Shown piece by piece: positions 16,308 through 24,288 of a DNA stretch of 53,377 nucleotides. The notes under the pieces were generated by a model. The model did no database searches. It saw only the letters and a program-made list of their open reading frames with translations, and was not told where the DNA came from. Each line of letters opens with the position of its first letter. Positions within the stretch are counted from its first letter, which is position 1. Location: contig BNUX01000010.1 in the NCBI GenBank assembly GCA_025997675.1, forward strand, positions 1 to 53,377, given 5' to 3'. The translations under genes were made by a program, and so were the position numbers. The DNA comes from Spirochaetia bacterium (GTDB lineage: Bacteria > Spirochaetota > Spirochaetia > Treponematales > Breznakiellaceae).

Positions 16308-16565
16308 CTACGCTGATTTAGGCTCGCTGGACACCGCCGTTTTTATGGTGACCCTGGGGATGTTCCCCAGTTTTCCGGTGAGGGCGTTAATCTCGTCCAG
16401 TTCCCCCTGGAGGGTGATGGAAATTATCGCCATGTCATGGTCATCAAAGGGAATCCCCATACGGCCCTTCACGAGTACCTTGAAGGACGAGACCGTGTCG
16501 TTAAACGCCTTCTGGCTCTCCCGGGGTTTTTCCAGAATGGCCCCAATCACTGCTATCCGACTCAT
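16308..16565 (-). CDS. TM1266-type iron-only hydrogenase system regulator
   Basis: The 85-aa protein matches the small family named after Thermotoga TM1266: IAVIGAILE at the start, GRMGIPF in the middle and a HDMAIISITLQG...LTGKLG half that resembles the ACT/NikR C-terminal fold. The family is found beside [FeFe]-hydrogenase maturation genes and is annotated as a putative regulator without proven function. There is no DNA-binding helix in it. It is the first gene of the operon, with AAGGAG five bases before the ATG, directly after a terminator-like hairpin. Confidence 0.85.
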   Translation of the reverse strand: MSRIAVIGAILEKPRESQKAFNDTVSSFKVLVKGRMGIPFDDHDMAIISITLQGELDEINALTGKLGNIPRVTIKTAVSSEPKSA

Positions 16566-16743
16566 TTTTGCTCCTTAGGGGATAAAAAAGCCCCCGGATC
16601 TTTCCGGGGGCGGTAACGACATACTAGGATGTATCCCATTTCCCTCCGGCGGCCAGAACCGTACTTATAGAACGGAACTAAACCATCAAGGTCCTGTAAA
16701 TAGTATCCACATCCGGGAAGGAAAACCTCCCCTGATATGGGCT
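16566..16743 (-). ncRNA. Structured 5' leader, possible riboswitch or attenuator
   Basis: The predicted 178-base leader folds at its 5' end into a long hairpin (16746-16702). Its parts are AGTA/TACT, CATATC/GATGTG and the inner stem GGGGAGG/CCTTCCC with a TTTT loop. A second hairpin, CCGT/ACGG, lies at 16675-16659. A GCCGGAGGG segment (about 16652-16642) can pair with the 5' half of the terminator, so it could act as an antiterminator. I could not match it to a known riboswitch: the TPP, S-box, cobalamin, FMN and ZTP core motifs are not seen. Confidence 0.5.
16584..16610 (-). terminator. Intrinsic terminator upstream of the first gene (attenuator candidate)
   Basis: On the minus strand CCCCCGG, a six-base loop and CCGGGGG are followed by C and six T. 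It lies only about 20 bases before the start codon of the TM1266-like gene and more than 100 bases after the predicted transcription start. It therefore ends the leader, not the upstream gene, unless antiterminated. Confidence 0.8.
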
Positions 16744-16749
16744 ACTTAT

Positions 16750-16778
16750 AGGATAACACGGAAGAAGGAGAAATGCAA
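16750..16778 (-). promoter_or_regulatory. Promoter of the hydrogenase-maturation operon
   Basis: TTGCAT (16778-16773), a 17-bp spacer and TATCCT (16755-16750) on the minus strand. The start would be near 16743, giving the structured leader. Confidence 0.65.
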
Positions 16779-16816
16779 GGGGAAAATGATTGTTTTTTTG
16801 TCTCCCTTTACAAATC

Positions 16817-17671
16817 TTACCCGTCTACCCCTAGCAAATTTTTAAGCACATACCCAACCCCAAAGGACAGCGCTGCCACCCCCAGGCTGATCAGGGTCAT
16901 CTCGGCAAAACGGCGCTTAAAGTCGAGGTCCTTGGCGGTGGCCAGATAATAATTGAAGATCAGGATGATCAATACCGCTAAGCCGAGGGTAATCCCCAGA
17001 GCGATAAATTTCTCGGGAATAAGCAGGAAGGGCAGGATCAGTATGGCCACGGTGATAATATAGGCCCCGCCGGTGTACAGGGCGGATTTGCCGGCCTTTG
17101 GATTCCCGTCAGCCTTACAGGAAAGGTAGTCGGAAGCGCCCATAGAAAAGGCGGCGGAAATCCCCGTAACAAGCCCCGCAAGGGAAATAAGTTTCGGTTC
17201 TCCCAGAGCCAGGGTAAACCCCGCCAGCGCGCCGGTAAGTTCCACCAAGGCGTCGTTCAAGCCCAGGACAATGGAACCCACGTAATGGAGCAGTTCCTCG
17301 TCCAGCATGGCCAGGAGCTGTTTTTCATGCTCCGCCTCATCCTCGCTTATGGCCTTTACTTCGGGGAACTGTTCTATCAGCTCCATGTATTGCCGGGAGG
17401 CAGTACCTTCGATTTTTTCCATGTGTTTAAGGGTAAAGGTAAGCCCCAGAATCCGGGCAGAAAGGATGGTCCTAAGGACCTTGAACCGATTAGGCCGGAC
17501 CTTAACACCGGTTCGGTTTTCCCAGAACAGGGCGTGCCTCTTTTCTGCTTCCGCCACGGAACGGAGAACCCCGGCATTATGGGGGTCTTTGCAGATCTTT
17601 GCCAGCCGGGAATACACATAAAATTCGGTAATTTCCTTCCGCTGGATGGAGATGGCAGCCTTGTTCATCAT
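16817..17671 (-). CDS. VIT1/CCC1-family transporter with ferritin-like N-terminal domain
   Basis: The 285-aa protein has an N-terminal rubrerythrin-like four-helix part with metal-type Glu/His patterns (RKEITEFYVYSRLA, then EAEKRHALFWE and EDEAEHEKQLL). It is followed by about five membrane segments of the VIT1/CCC1 family, including the typical GLNDALVELTGALAGF and MGASDYLSCKA. Such proteins move iron or manganese across membranes, and the N-terminal domain probably senses or oxidises the metal. ATG 17671 has GGAGG five bases upstream. It follows selD by 23 bp on the same strand. Confidence 0.87.
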   Translation of the reverse strand: MMNKAAISIQRKEITEFYVYSRLAKICKDPHNAGVLRSVAEAEKRHALFWENRTGVKVRPNRFKVLRTILSARILGLTFTLKHMEKIEGTASRQYMELIEQFPEVKAISEDEAEHEKQLLAMLDEELLHYVGSIVLGLNDALVELTGALAGFTLALGEPKLISLAGLVTGISAAFSMGASDYLSCKADGNPKAGKSALYTGGAYIITVAILILPFLLIPEKFIALGITLGLAVLIILIFNYYLATAKDLDFKRRFAEMTLISLGVAALSFGVGYVLKNLLGVDG

Positions 17672-17694
17672 GGTTTCCTCCTTTTTTCCGTATC

Positions 17695-18729
17695 TTATTT
17701 GAATAGTATCACCTTTTCCGACTTCGGCGCAACTTCCCCGATAATTGCGGCACATTCGTCCCCGGCTTCTTGTATACGGGCCACAAGCGTCTCCGCCTCA
17801 TCGGCAGGTACGGCTATCAAAAGTCCCCCGGATGTCTGGGGATCGAATAACAACTCCTGGGTGGTAAAAGGGAGCGCGCTTACATCGGCGTAAACGCCCG
17901 CACGGTTGCGGTTACGCTGGCCGGCGGCGGTCAGCAGATACTGGTTTGCATACCCCACCGCCTGCGGGATTACGGGTAAGGCATTAGGATACAGGATGAT
18001 TGATGCCGAATTTCCCGCCATCTCCAACGCATGGACCAGCAAGCCGAACCCGGTAACATCCGTACAGGCACTTGCGTTGAAGCCTGCCATACTCTCGCAG
18101 GCATAGCGGTTGAGCCGCTCCATAGAAGCAAGCGCCTGAGCGACTGCCCCCTCATCCGCCATCTCCACCCGCAGCGCGGCCATCACGATCCCTACGCCCA
18201 GGGGCTTCGTCAATATTAATTTGTGCCCAACCTTTGGGGTATTGTTGCGCAGCACCTTCGCCGTCTCGACAATGCCGGTGACCGCCAGCCCGTACTTTGG
18301 TTCCTTGTCATATATCGAATGTCCCCCGCCCAATACGGCTCCCGCCTCGGCGATTTTCTCCGCGCCCCCGGCCAGGATATCCGCCAGGATACGCTTCTCC
18401 ATCGCCTCGGGAAAACATACCAGGTTCAGAGCCACCATTGGTTTACCGCCCATGGCCCATACATCACTCAGGGCGTTCGCGGCGGCTATCCGCCCAAAGG
18501 TACGCCCGTCATCGACCATGGGGGGGAAAAAATCCGCCGTAAAGATAAGAGAGCGCTCATCGTCAAGCATATAAACTGCGGCATCGTCGGAAGTATCGTA
18601 TCCCACCAGCAGCCGTTTATCGCCGCTGGAGGCCAACCCCGCCAGCAAGTGGGAAAGTCCGTCGCTTTCTATCTTTGCGCCGCATCCGCCTGAGGTACAA
18701 GAGGACAGTAGTCCTTTACTCTTTCCCAT
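17695..18729 (-). CDS. selD: Selenide, water dikinase (selenophosphate synthetase)
   Basis: The 344-aa enzyme makes selenophosphate from selenide and ATP, the Se donor for Sec-tRNA. The N-terminal active-site segment is TSGGCGAKI, with Cys (not Sec) at residue 16 and the conserved Lys three residues later. Then come TADFFPPMVDD and GGHSIYDKEPKYGLAVTG, followed by the C-terminal TDVTGFGLLVHALEMA. The start overlaps the end of the DUF3343 gene, and the tRNA-Sec gene lies just upstream on the same strand, so the whole group serves selenoprotein synthesis. Confidence 0.95.
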   Translation of the reverse strand: MGKSKGLLSSCTSGGCGAKIESDGLSHLLAGLASSGDKRLLVGYDTSDDAAVYMLDDERSLIFTADFFPPMVDDGRTFGRIAAANALSDVWAMGGKPMVALNLVCFPEAMEKRILADILAGGAEKIAEAGAVLGGGHSIYDKEPKYGLAVTGIVETAKVLRNNTPKVGHKLILTKPLGVGIVMAALRVEMADEGAVAQALASMERLNRYACESMAGFNASACTDVTGFGLLVHALEMAGNSASIILYPNALPVIPQAVGYANQYLLTAAGQRNRNRAGVYADVSALPFTTQELLFDPQTSGGLLIAVPADEAETLVARIQEAGDECAAIIGEVAPKSEKVILFK

Positions 18730-18997
18730 CTATACCGGCCTTTCTGTAAGATTTCCCATCCGGTGATTTCACCCACGCCTCTTTTATAGCAAGTCCACGC
18801 TCCGCCAGAAACGCGGTGGCCTTTGTAAGGTCCGCAGGCAAAAACCGGAGGCAAAAACCGCACCCCGCCCGAATGCCTGCGGGCATGGGCATGACCCGGA
18901 CATAAAACCCCTGCTCCAAAAGCGCCTGCTCCGCCATAATGGCCTGAGAAACACCTTCGAAACCGACGATAACTTCTTCCGCATTACTACTTTCCAT
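18716..18997 (-). CDS. DUF3343 protein, putative Se/S carrier
   Basis: The 93-aa protein (EEVIVGFEGVSQAIMAEQALLEQGF...PAGIRAGCGFCLRF) has the DUF3343 pattern with a CGFC pair that could hold sulfur or selenium. DUF3343 proteins have been proposed as Se/S carriers, and its place between tRNA-Sec and selD supports a selenium role. Function is inferred from context. The longer upstream frame overlaps the tRNA and is not used. It overlaps the selD start by 14 bp. Confidence 0.75.
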   Translation of the reverse strand: MESSNAEEVIVGFEGVSQAIMAEQALLEQGFYVRVMPMPAGIRAGCGFCLRFLPADLTKATAFLAERGLAIKEAWVKSPDGKSYRKAGIDGKE

Positions 18998-19022
18998 GGG
19001 GTTTACCGTAGGGAGCAAAAAA

Positions 19023-19116
19023 TGGCGGAGGCGTGTGAGAATCGAACTCACCAAGGACGTTTCCACCCTTTGACGGATTTGAAGTCCGTAGCCGCCACCA
19101 GACGACATTCACCTCC
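19023..19116 (-). tRNA. selC: Selenocysteine tRNA (UCA anticodon)
   Basis: The 94-base gene has the tRNA-Sec hallmarks: long acceptor (GGAGGTGA paired with TCACACGCCTCC at the 3' side), an extended D stem, anticodon loop ACTTCAAAT within CGGACTTCAAATCCG, a large variable arm, and GTTCGATTC in the T loop. CCA is encoded. It decodes UGA as Sec with SelB and a SECIS element. selA, selB and any selenoprotein genes are outside the window. Confidence 0.96.
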
Positions 19117-19126
19117 ACTTGATATA

Positions 19127-19155
19127 AGGGTAAGATTTCGAAGATTTGCTGTCAA
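19127..19155 (-). promoter_or_regulatory. Promoter of tRNA-Sec/selD group
   Basis: TTGACA (19155-19150), 17-bp spacer, TACCCT (19132-19127), with the start expected about five bases before the tRNA. Confidence 0.65.
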
Positions 19156-19210
19156 TAGGGGCTTTTCCGGCAACCCCAACACCCCCTTTTAGTGGTATAC
19201 TTGTAGGAAT

Positions 19211-19807
19211 ATGAACAAGCAACCTATACCCGTACTGTCCTGCGGCATTTACCGGTTGGAACTGGAAAAGATACTGCCGGAAATTCAGGAAGAATTGGGG
19301 GCTGAGTTGGCGGTGAACTATCTGCTCCCCGCCCTGGATGTCAACGAAACACACTTGGCGAAGGCTATCACCGAAGGTCTGCAAGCCTTTGGCGGTAAGA
19401 AAAGCCTGCTTCTCTATGGCCGCATGTGCCACACCGATATGGCGGGGATAACCAAAGATTCGGGCGCCATCTATCCCCGGACGGCCAACTGTGTTGAGGC
19501 ATTCCTCAGCCCGGAAAAGAAGAAAGCGATGGACGCCACGGGGAATGTGTATTACCTGACCATGAGCGGGCTCAAGCTCTGGCGGGAGATCTACCAACAG
19601 GGCCACGGTTGGGATGAGGTGGACGCCCGGATAAACTTCGGCTCCTTTGATAAGATCGTTGTGCTGGACTGCGGTCTTTTTCCGATCACCGATGAGGCGC
19701 TGTTTGATTTCTTCGAGTTTACCCAGACCCCGGTTGAGGTGATGCCCATCAGCCTGGATTACTTCAAGGGCGTGGTACTGGGGATTTGCCGGAAGCTGCT
19801 GAAGTAG
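19211..19807 (+). CDS. DUF1638 protein
   Basis: The 198-aa soluble protein has the features of DUF1638: a cysteine early (VLSCGIYRLELE), LLYGRMCHTDMAG in the middle, and IVVLDCGLFPITDEALFDFFEF later. The conserved Cys and Asp residues suggest a metal or cofactor site. The family is often found near corrinoid methyltransferases in anaerobes, but none is here. A TAGGA lies just before the ATG, and a TATACT (19195-19200) could be its -10 box. It is divergent from the tRNA-Sec operon. Confidence 0.75.
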   Translation: MNKQPIPVLSCGIYRLELEKILPEIQEELGAELAVNYLLPALDVNETHLAKAITEGLQAFGGKKSLLLYGRMCHTDMAGITKDSGAIYPRTANCVEAFLSPEKKKAMDATGNVYYLTMSGLKLWREIYQQGHGWDEVDARINFGSFDKIVVLDCGLFPITDEALFDFFEFTQTPVEVMPISLDYFKGVVLGICRKLLK

Positions 19808-19817
19808 TAAGTGCCAC

Positions 19818-20672
19818 CTATTCCGTCAATTCCGGCAAATACTTCCGGTACCGCTTCGGCATAAACTGCCGCTGAAGCTGTGGGTTGATCCTGCTTTCGT
19901 TAGCAACAACCCGGTGGTAGTTTTTCCACAATTCTTCCCAGGGATCATCGTGACCGGGAACAGCAATACTATGGGGCAAATCTTCCAACGGGACGATCCG
20001 GGCATCTTCGCCAACGGAGCGTACCAGCGCAAGCCCGCGCCGTTCGTCGATGATCGCCCAGGGGGTTTCCCCGAAGCGCAGGGTGAAGTGGCCCGCTAGA
20101 CCGGGAAGGACGTAATGGTCCGCTTTGCAGCGGGCGATGTGGATGCCGGAAGGGGCCGGGGAAAACCGGAGCAGCCCCCGGAGCCGGTCCAGTTCCTTCC
20201 AGACCTTGTACGCGGCGGTGAGTACCGTCCGGACATCCGGGTCCCCCCGGTCGGCGGCGGCGGCTTCCGCTGCGTCACGGGCCTCCGGCGACTTGATGCC
20301 CCCCGGCGCGCTCCGCCCGGCGGCCAGTACCTTCCAGGCAAACCGGATAAGCGCCGCCTCAATGGGTAGTTTGCTCATCCACCCGTGGATAAAGTGCTCA
20401 TAGGCGTTGGCGGAAAGTTCAGAGAGATACGGTGCGGCGGGTGAATGGGCAGCCGTGGGTGGGTGCGTTGTTTTACCGGATGTGGTTTCCGGGTTATTGC
20501 CGAACAAGTTCGGGCCGAAGAGGTCCGGCTGGGCGGGGGAGGGGGCCGGACTTGTATCGCCGGGGCCGCGAATGTGGTCCGGGAGCATAGCCTCCGGGGC
20601 CGGAGACCGGTAAATACGGTCAAGCACCGCGAAGAGTCCCTCCAGGGTACCGTCATAGGTGTATTCGATCAT
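19818..20672 (-). CDS. Putative DNA-metabolism protein (TIGR03915/DUF4130 type)
   Basis: The 284-aa protein begins IEYTYDGTLEGLFAVLDRIY, the characteristic start of the TIGR03915 family. It contains HIARCKADHYVLPGLAGHFTLRFG and ends with YHRVVANESRINPQLQRQFMPKRYRKYLPE. The family is found with a dedicated radical-SAM protein (here at 21886-23127) and is thought to act in DNA repair or modification alongside uracil-DNA-glycosylase-like domains. This copy carries a Pro/Ala/Thr-rich insertion around residues 35-75, unlikely to be folded. The biochemical role is unknown. Confidence 0.8.
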   Translation of the reverse strand: MIEYTYDGTLEGLFAVLDRIYRSPAPEAMLPDHIRGPGDTSPAPSPAQPDLFGPNLFGNNPETTSGKTTHPPTAAHSPAAPYLSELSANAYEHFIHGWMSKLPIEAALIRFAWKVLAAGRSAPGGIKSPEARDAAEAAAADRGDPDVRTVLTAAYKVWKELDRLRGLLRFSPAPSGIHIARCKADHYVLPGLAGHFTLRFGETPWAIIDERRGLALVRSVGEDARIVPLEDLPHSIAVPGHDDPWEELWKNYHRVVANESRINPQLQRQFMPKRYRKYLPELTE

Positions 20673-20681
20673 GGCATAACC

Positions 20682-21866
20682 TTATCGACCTACCCTGATA
20701 ATTTCCCGCCCGCCGCCTGAGATACACTGTCCGCCGCCGGCTTTCACGATGTAGGTTGTCTCCACCCCGGCCATCCCGATGCCGGGAACCCCCTTTTTCG
20801 GCTCCAGGGCGATAACCATGTTCTCCTCCAGGGGCTCGTCAAAGCCTTTGGCAATTACCGGAAGCTCGTCGATAGTGAGGCCCACCCCATGACCCAGGAA
20901 TTTTACCCGGTGCTTGTTATCAACCCCCATGAAACAGTCCAGTTCCTGTTCCGAAAGGCCGGATATGATGTCCTTGAATATTTGCGAAGGGATCTCTCCG
21001 GGTTTTAGCCGCGAGGCGGTCCGGTGGAGGATGTCCAGGCAGAGGTGGTGGGCTCCGGAGAGCGCAACAGGAGGTTCCGCGCCGAACATATACACCTGGG
21101 TCTTGTCGGTATGATAGCCATTGATACCGAAACCGATATCAACGAACACCAGGTCCCCCGGTTTCAGTTTTCTGTTGCGGTCCCCCCCCAGGGGATTCGC
21201 CGGGCCGCCGCCCTTGCTGCCGCCGGGGCCGTCAAAACTGGAGGGGTATAGGGAATTGGTCCCAAACCCTATCTGGCCTGCGGTCATCTCAACCTGGCTC
21301 TGGTGAAACCGTGCCAGGCCGTGGTACCCCAATTTGTACATTTCGTTGAGCAGTTCACCCATCAATTCGGCCTCGCTCATCCCCTCCCTTAGCAGGACGG
21401 GAACCCGCTCTTCCAGAAGGAGGCGGTGCTGCTCCCCGGACTGCCCCAGCCAATGGAGTTCGTAGGGGGACTTTACGCTCCGGACTGTTCTGATAATGGG
21501 GTCGAGGAAATTGACCGAGTCCATGGTAAAGTATTTCTTTAAGCGGTCCAGGACCGCCGACGGCATGATGTCCCCTTCTATATAAACATTGCCGAGCTGC
21601 CCGTTGTGAATATCCCGGTAGCCGGTAATCGGCATAATCTCGTTCAGGGGGGATTCCGCTTTTGCCCGTTCGTAACTGCGCCGCACCCCGTAGAGGCAGC
21701 TTCCGTCCCGGTATATGAAGAGTATCCCGTTCTGTATGGTGCCGGTAAAGTAATACTGGTTGACGTTTCCAACGATCACCGCCGTATCCCAATCGGGAAA
21801 GCGCCGGTGCATCATGGCGGTAAATGTTGCGCGGCGTTGTTCAAGCTCCTGTAAAGTCAGTTCCAT
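20682..21866 (-). CDS. M24-family aminopeptidase (Xaa-Pro peptidase-like)
   Basis: The 394-aa protein has the pita-bread metallopeptidase pattern. The metal ligands appear as VFVDIGFGINGYHTDKTQ (two Asp), KFLGHGVGLTIDELP (His) and two late Glu residues in ALEPKKG and AGVETT. The N-terminal creatinase-like domain is present, so an X-Pro dipeptidase or aminopeptidase is likely. It lies between the TIGR03915 and TIGR03916 genes in one direction, spaced by 9 and 19 bp, so the three may be one operon. A link between peptidase and DNA metabolism is not evident. Confidence 0.85.
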   Translation of the reverse strand: MELTLQELEQRRATFTAMMHRRFPDWDTAVIVGNVNQYYFTGTIQNGILFIYRDGSCLYGVRRSYERAKAESPLNEIMPITGYRDIHNGQLGNVYIEGDIMPSAVLDRLKKYFTMDSVNFLDPIIRTVRSVKSPYELHWLGQSGEQHRLLLEERVPVLLREGMSEAELMGELLNEMYKLGYHGLARFHQSQVEMTAGQIGFGTNSLYPSSFDGPGGSKGGGPANPLGGDRNRKLKPGDLVFVDIGFGINGYHTDKTQVYMFGAEPPVALSGAHHLCLDILHRTASRLKPGEIPSQIFKDIISGLSEQELDCFMGVDNKHRVKFLGHGVGLTIDELPVIAKGFDEPLEENMVIALEPKKGVPGIGMAGVETTYIVKAGGGQCISGGGREIIRVGR

Positions 21867-21885
21867 ATCTTAATTGTACCATCCT

Positions 21886-23127
21886 TTAAAAATCAAACAA
21901 GGGTAGTTGAAGCCCCGCCCCGTCCTGATCCGAAAGCATCCGGCGTATCCGCTTGGGGTCCTCCGGCTTGTCGATGAAGGCGCCCCCCAGGGTGATGAAG
22001 TACCGGGCGCGCTTGAGTACGACCCCCAGGCGGCGGAGTCCGTCAAAGCTGAGGGACCGGAGCCGCCGGATTTCCAGGATGCGCCGGGCCGAGGTGGCGC
22101 CAATGCCGGGGACCCGGAGCAGTTCCTCGTAGTCCGCCCGTTGGCAGTCGATGGGGAAGCGGGCGATGTGCCGGAGGGCCCAGGCGGTTTTGGGGTCCAC
22201 GTGGCGGTCCAGGTAGGGGGTGTCCTCCAGGATTTCCGCGGCGTTGAAGTGGTAGAACCGCATGAGCCAGTCCGCCTGGTAGAGCCGGTGTTCCCGTACC
22301 AGGGGCGGGCCGGGGATTGCAGGCAGCCGGGGGTCGGGAATGCCGCCCCGGCCGTCGACACCCACGGGGATGAAGGCCGAGTAGTAGACCCGGCGCATGG
22401 CGTACTTCCGGTACAGTGCGCCGGAAAGGCCGATGATGGTCCGGTCGTCTTCCTCGCTGGCCCCTACGATAAGCTGGGTGCTTTGGCCCGCCGGGGCAAA
22501 GACCGGGGTGGAGCGGATTTTGCGGCGGTCCTCCTCGTTTTCCGCGCCGCACCGGGATACGTCATCCATTGCCCCGAAGATAAGCTTCCCCGACTTCTGG
22601 GGGGCCAGGGTTTGGAGGCTCTTATCCGTGGGGAGCTCAATGTTTGCGCTGAGCCGGTCCGCCCAGAGCCCCGCCTCCCGGATTAGCTTTTCGCCTGCAC
22701 CGGGGATGATCTTTAAGTGGATATAGCCCCCAAACCCCGCCTCGGTCCTGAGCCTTTTGGCAACGGCGATGAGCTTTTCCATCACCATGTCCGGGTCGGT
22801 GAAGATTCCCGATGAAAGGAAAAGCCCTTCGACGTAGTTGCGGCGGTAGAACTCAACGGTCAGGTCTACCAGGTCGTTCACGGTAAAGGCGGTGCGGGGG
22901 GTATCCGCCGAGGCGCGGTTTACGCAGTAGGCGCAGTCGAAACGGCAGGCGTTGGAGTAGAGCACCTTGAGGAGGCTGACGCAGCGGCCGTCCCCGGTCC
23001 AACTGTGGCAGACCCCGGCGGGAAGGTTCGCCCCAAAAGCCCCGGACCTGCCGCTTCCACTGGAGGCGCAGGAGGCGTCATACTTTGCCGAGGAAGCCAG
23101 GATGGACAGCTTATCACCCAATTCCAT
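21886..23127 (-). CDS. Radical-SAM DNA modification/repair protein (TIGR03916 type)
   Basis: The roughly 413-aa protein has an early KYDASCASSG segment, then the radical-SAM cluster motif CRFDCAYC. The C-terminal half has a helix-hairpin-helix stretch (LLRVPGIGATSARRIL) suited to DNA binding. This arrangement marks the family linked to uracil-DNA-glycosylase-like partners. The partner TIGR03915 gene lies two genes downstream. The ATG at 23127 is preferred over 23142 because family members start just before the LxxKLxIL segment. Confidence 0.87.
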   Translation of the reverse strand: MELGDKLSILASSAKYDASCASSGSGRSGAFGANLPAGVCHSWTGDGRCVSLLKVLYSNACRFDCAYCVNRASADTPRTAFTVNDLVDLTVEFYRRNYVEGLFLSSGIFTDPDMVMEKLIAVAKRLRTEAGFGGYIHLKIIPGAGEKLIREAGLWADRLSANIELPTDKSLQTLAPQKSGKLIFGAMDDVSRCGAENEEDRRKIRSTPVFAPAGQSTQLIVGASEEDDRTIIGLSGALYRKYAMRRVYYSAFIPVGVDGRGGIPDPRLPAIPGPPLVREHRLYQADWLMRFYHFNAAEILEDTPYLDRHVDPKTAWALRHIARFPIDCQRADYEELLRVPGIGATSARRILEIRRLRSLSFDGLRRLGVVLKRARYFITLGGAFIDKPEDPKRIRRMLSDQDGAGLQLPLFDF

Positions 23128-23203
23128 GATGATACTATACACTCGTTTAGGTTTCTATTCAAGGGGTTGCTTAGTATATTATTCCTATCAATAGGAGTAA
23201 AAG

Positions 23204-23467
23204 ATGTACGAATATACAACCCAGGGAACCTGCTCCGCCAAGATCAGGTTTGATATCCGGGATAATAAGGTCCACGATCTGTCCTTTCTGGGCGGCTGTG
23301 ACGGCAACCTGAAGGGCATATCTATCCTTGCGGAGGGCATGGATGCCGCAGAGCTGAGTAAGCGCCTGAAAGGGGTGCGCTGCGGCTCCAAGCAGACCTC
23401 CTGCCCGGACCAGTTGGCCAAGGCCCTGGAACTGGTGGTAAAAGAGCAGGCTAAAGGGGAACATTAA
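23204..23467 (+). CDS. TSCPD-domain protein (TIGR03905 type)
   Basis: The 87-aa protein has YTTQGTCSAKI at the start, GGCDGNLKGIS in the middle and CGSKQTSCPDQLAKAL near the end. The Cys in these motifs could bind a metal. The TSCPD motif also occurs at the C-terminus of some ribonucleotide reductases, and the stand-alone form has no known function. The gene is convergent with and overlaps the znuB stop by 4 bp. Confidence 0.8.
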   Translation: MYEYTTQGTCSAKIRFDIRDNKVHDLSFLGGCDGNLKGISILAEGMDAAELSKRLKGVRCGSKQTSCPDQLAKALELVVKEQAKGEH

Positions 23468-24288
23468 CCCTTGCCGCGAATAACCCGCGCTGCAGCGGCG
23501 GCAAGGAAGACTCCACCGGCCAGTATCACTACCATTGCCCCCACGGGCAGGTCGAAGCTCCAGCCCAGGATGAGGCCGCCGACGGAAAACAGCGCCGCAA
23601 CTATGCAGCCGATGAGCATCATCCCCCCCAGGCTCCGGGCAAAGTACCCTGCGGTTCCCGCGGGCAGGGTGAGCATGGCAATTACCATCACGATGCCTAC
23701 GAAGGTTTGCAGTAATACTATTGCGGCGGCGGTAACGATGAGCAGCCCCAGGAAGATTCCCCGGGTGGGCACTCCCCGGACCCGGGCAAACTCTTCGTCA
23801 AAGGAGCATGCCTTGAGCTGGGGGTAAAAGCGCCAGGCCAGGAAGAGGACCAGCACATCCAGTATCCCCATGAGCAGAAGATCCCGGTTTGAGATGAGGA
23901 GTATGTTGCCAAAGAGGTAGCTGGAGGGGTCCGTGTATCCTCTGGTCTTGGCCATGAAGAGTACCCCGACGCTCATCCCGATGGCCCAGATGGCGTTAAT
24001 CACCGTGTCTTCCCGCTGCTTGGCCGTCAACGATACTGCGCCGATGATGAGCGCCGAGATTACCGCGAATAACAGCGCCCCCGCGATGGGGGGAAGCGCC
24101 AGGTAAAGGGCCATGCCGATTCCCCCCAGCACCGCATGGGAGATGGCCCCGGCAAGGCTGGCAATGCGGCGCACCGTGACCATCGCCCCCAGTACCCCGA
24201 AAAGTACCGATGAAAGGAGTCCCGCGAAGAGGGCGTTCCGGATGAAGGGAAAGGCGGGGTTAAGGAGGGCGTCGATAAAGCTTATCAT
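23464..24288 (-). CDS. znuB: Zn/Mn ABC importer permease
   Basis: The 274-aa ABC-3 family membrane protein has about eight hydrophobic segments, with RIASLAGAISHAVLGGIGMALYL near the N-terminus, the usual metal-permease pattern. The ATG at 24288 overlaps the ATPase stop as ATGA. It forms the metal importer with the next two genes. Zinc or manganese cannot be told apart from the sequence. Confidence 0.88.
   Translation of the reverse strand: MISFIDALLNPAFPFIRNALFAGLLSSVLFGVLGAMVTVRRIASLAGAISHAVLGGIGMALYLALPPIAGALLFAVISALIIGAVSLTAKQREDTVINAIWAIGMSVGVLFMAKTRGYTDPSSYLFGNILLISNRDLLLMGILDVLVLFLAWRFYPQLKACSFDEEFARVRGVPTRGIFLGLLIVTAAAIVLLQTFVGIVMVIAMLTLPAGTAGYFARSLGGMMLIGCIVAALFSVGGLILGWSFDLPVGAMVVILAGGVFLAAAAARVIRGKG

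Noticed and set aside
16566..16743. TPP or SAM riboswitch, because of the ThiY-like importer and radical-SAM genes
   Set aside because: The conserved core motifs of these classes are not found in the leader. It is kept only as an unassigned leader.
18998..19108. N-terminal extension of the DUF3343 protein
   Set aside because: It would be encoded by the tRNA-Sec gene and its flank. The DUF3343 domain begins after 18997.
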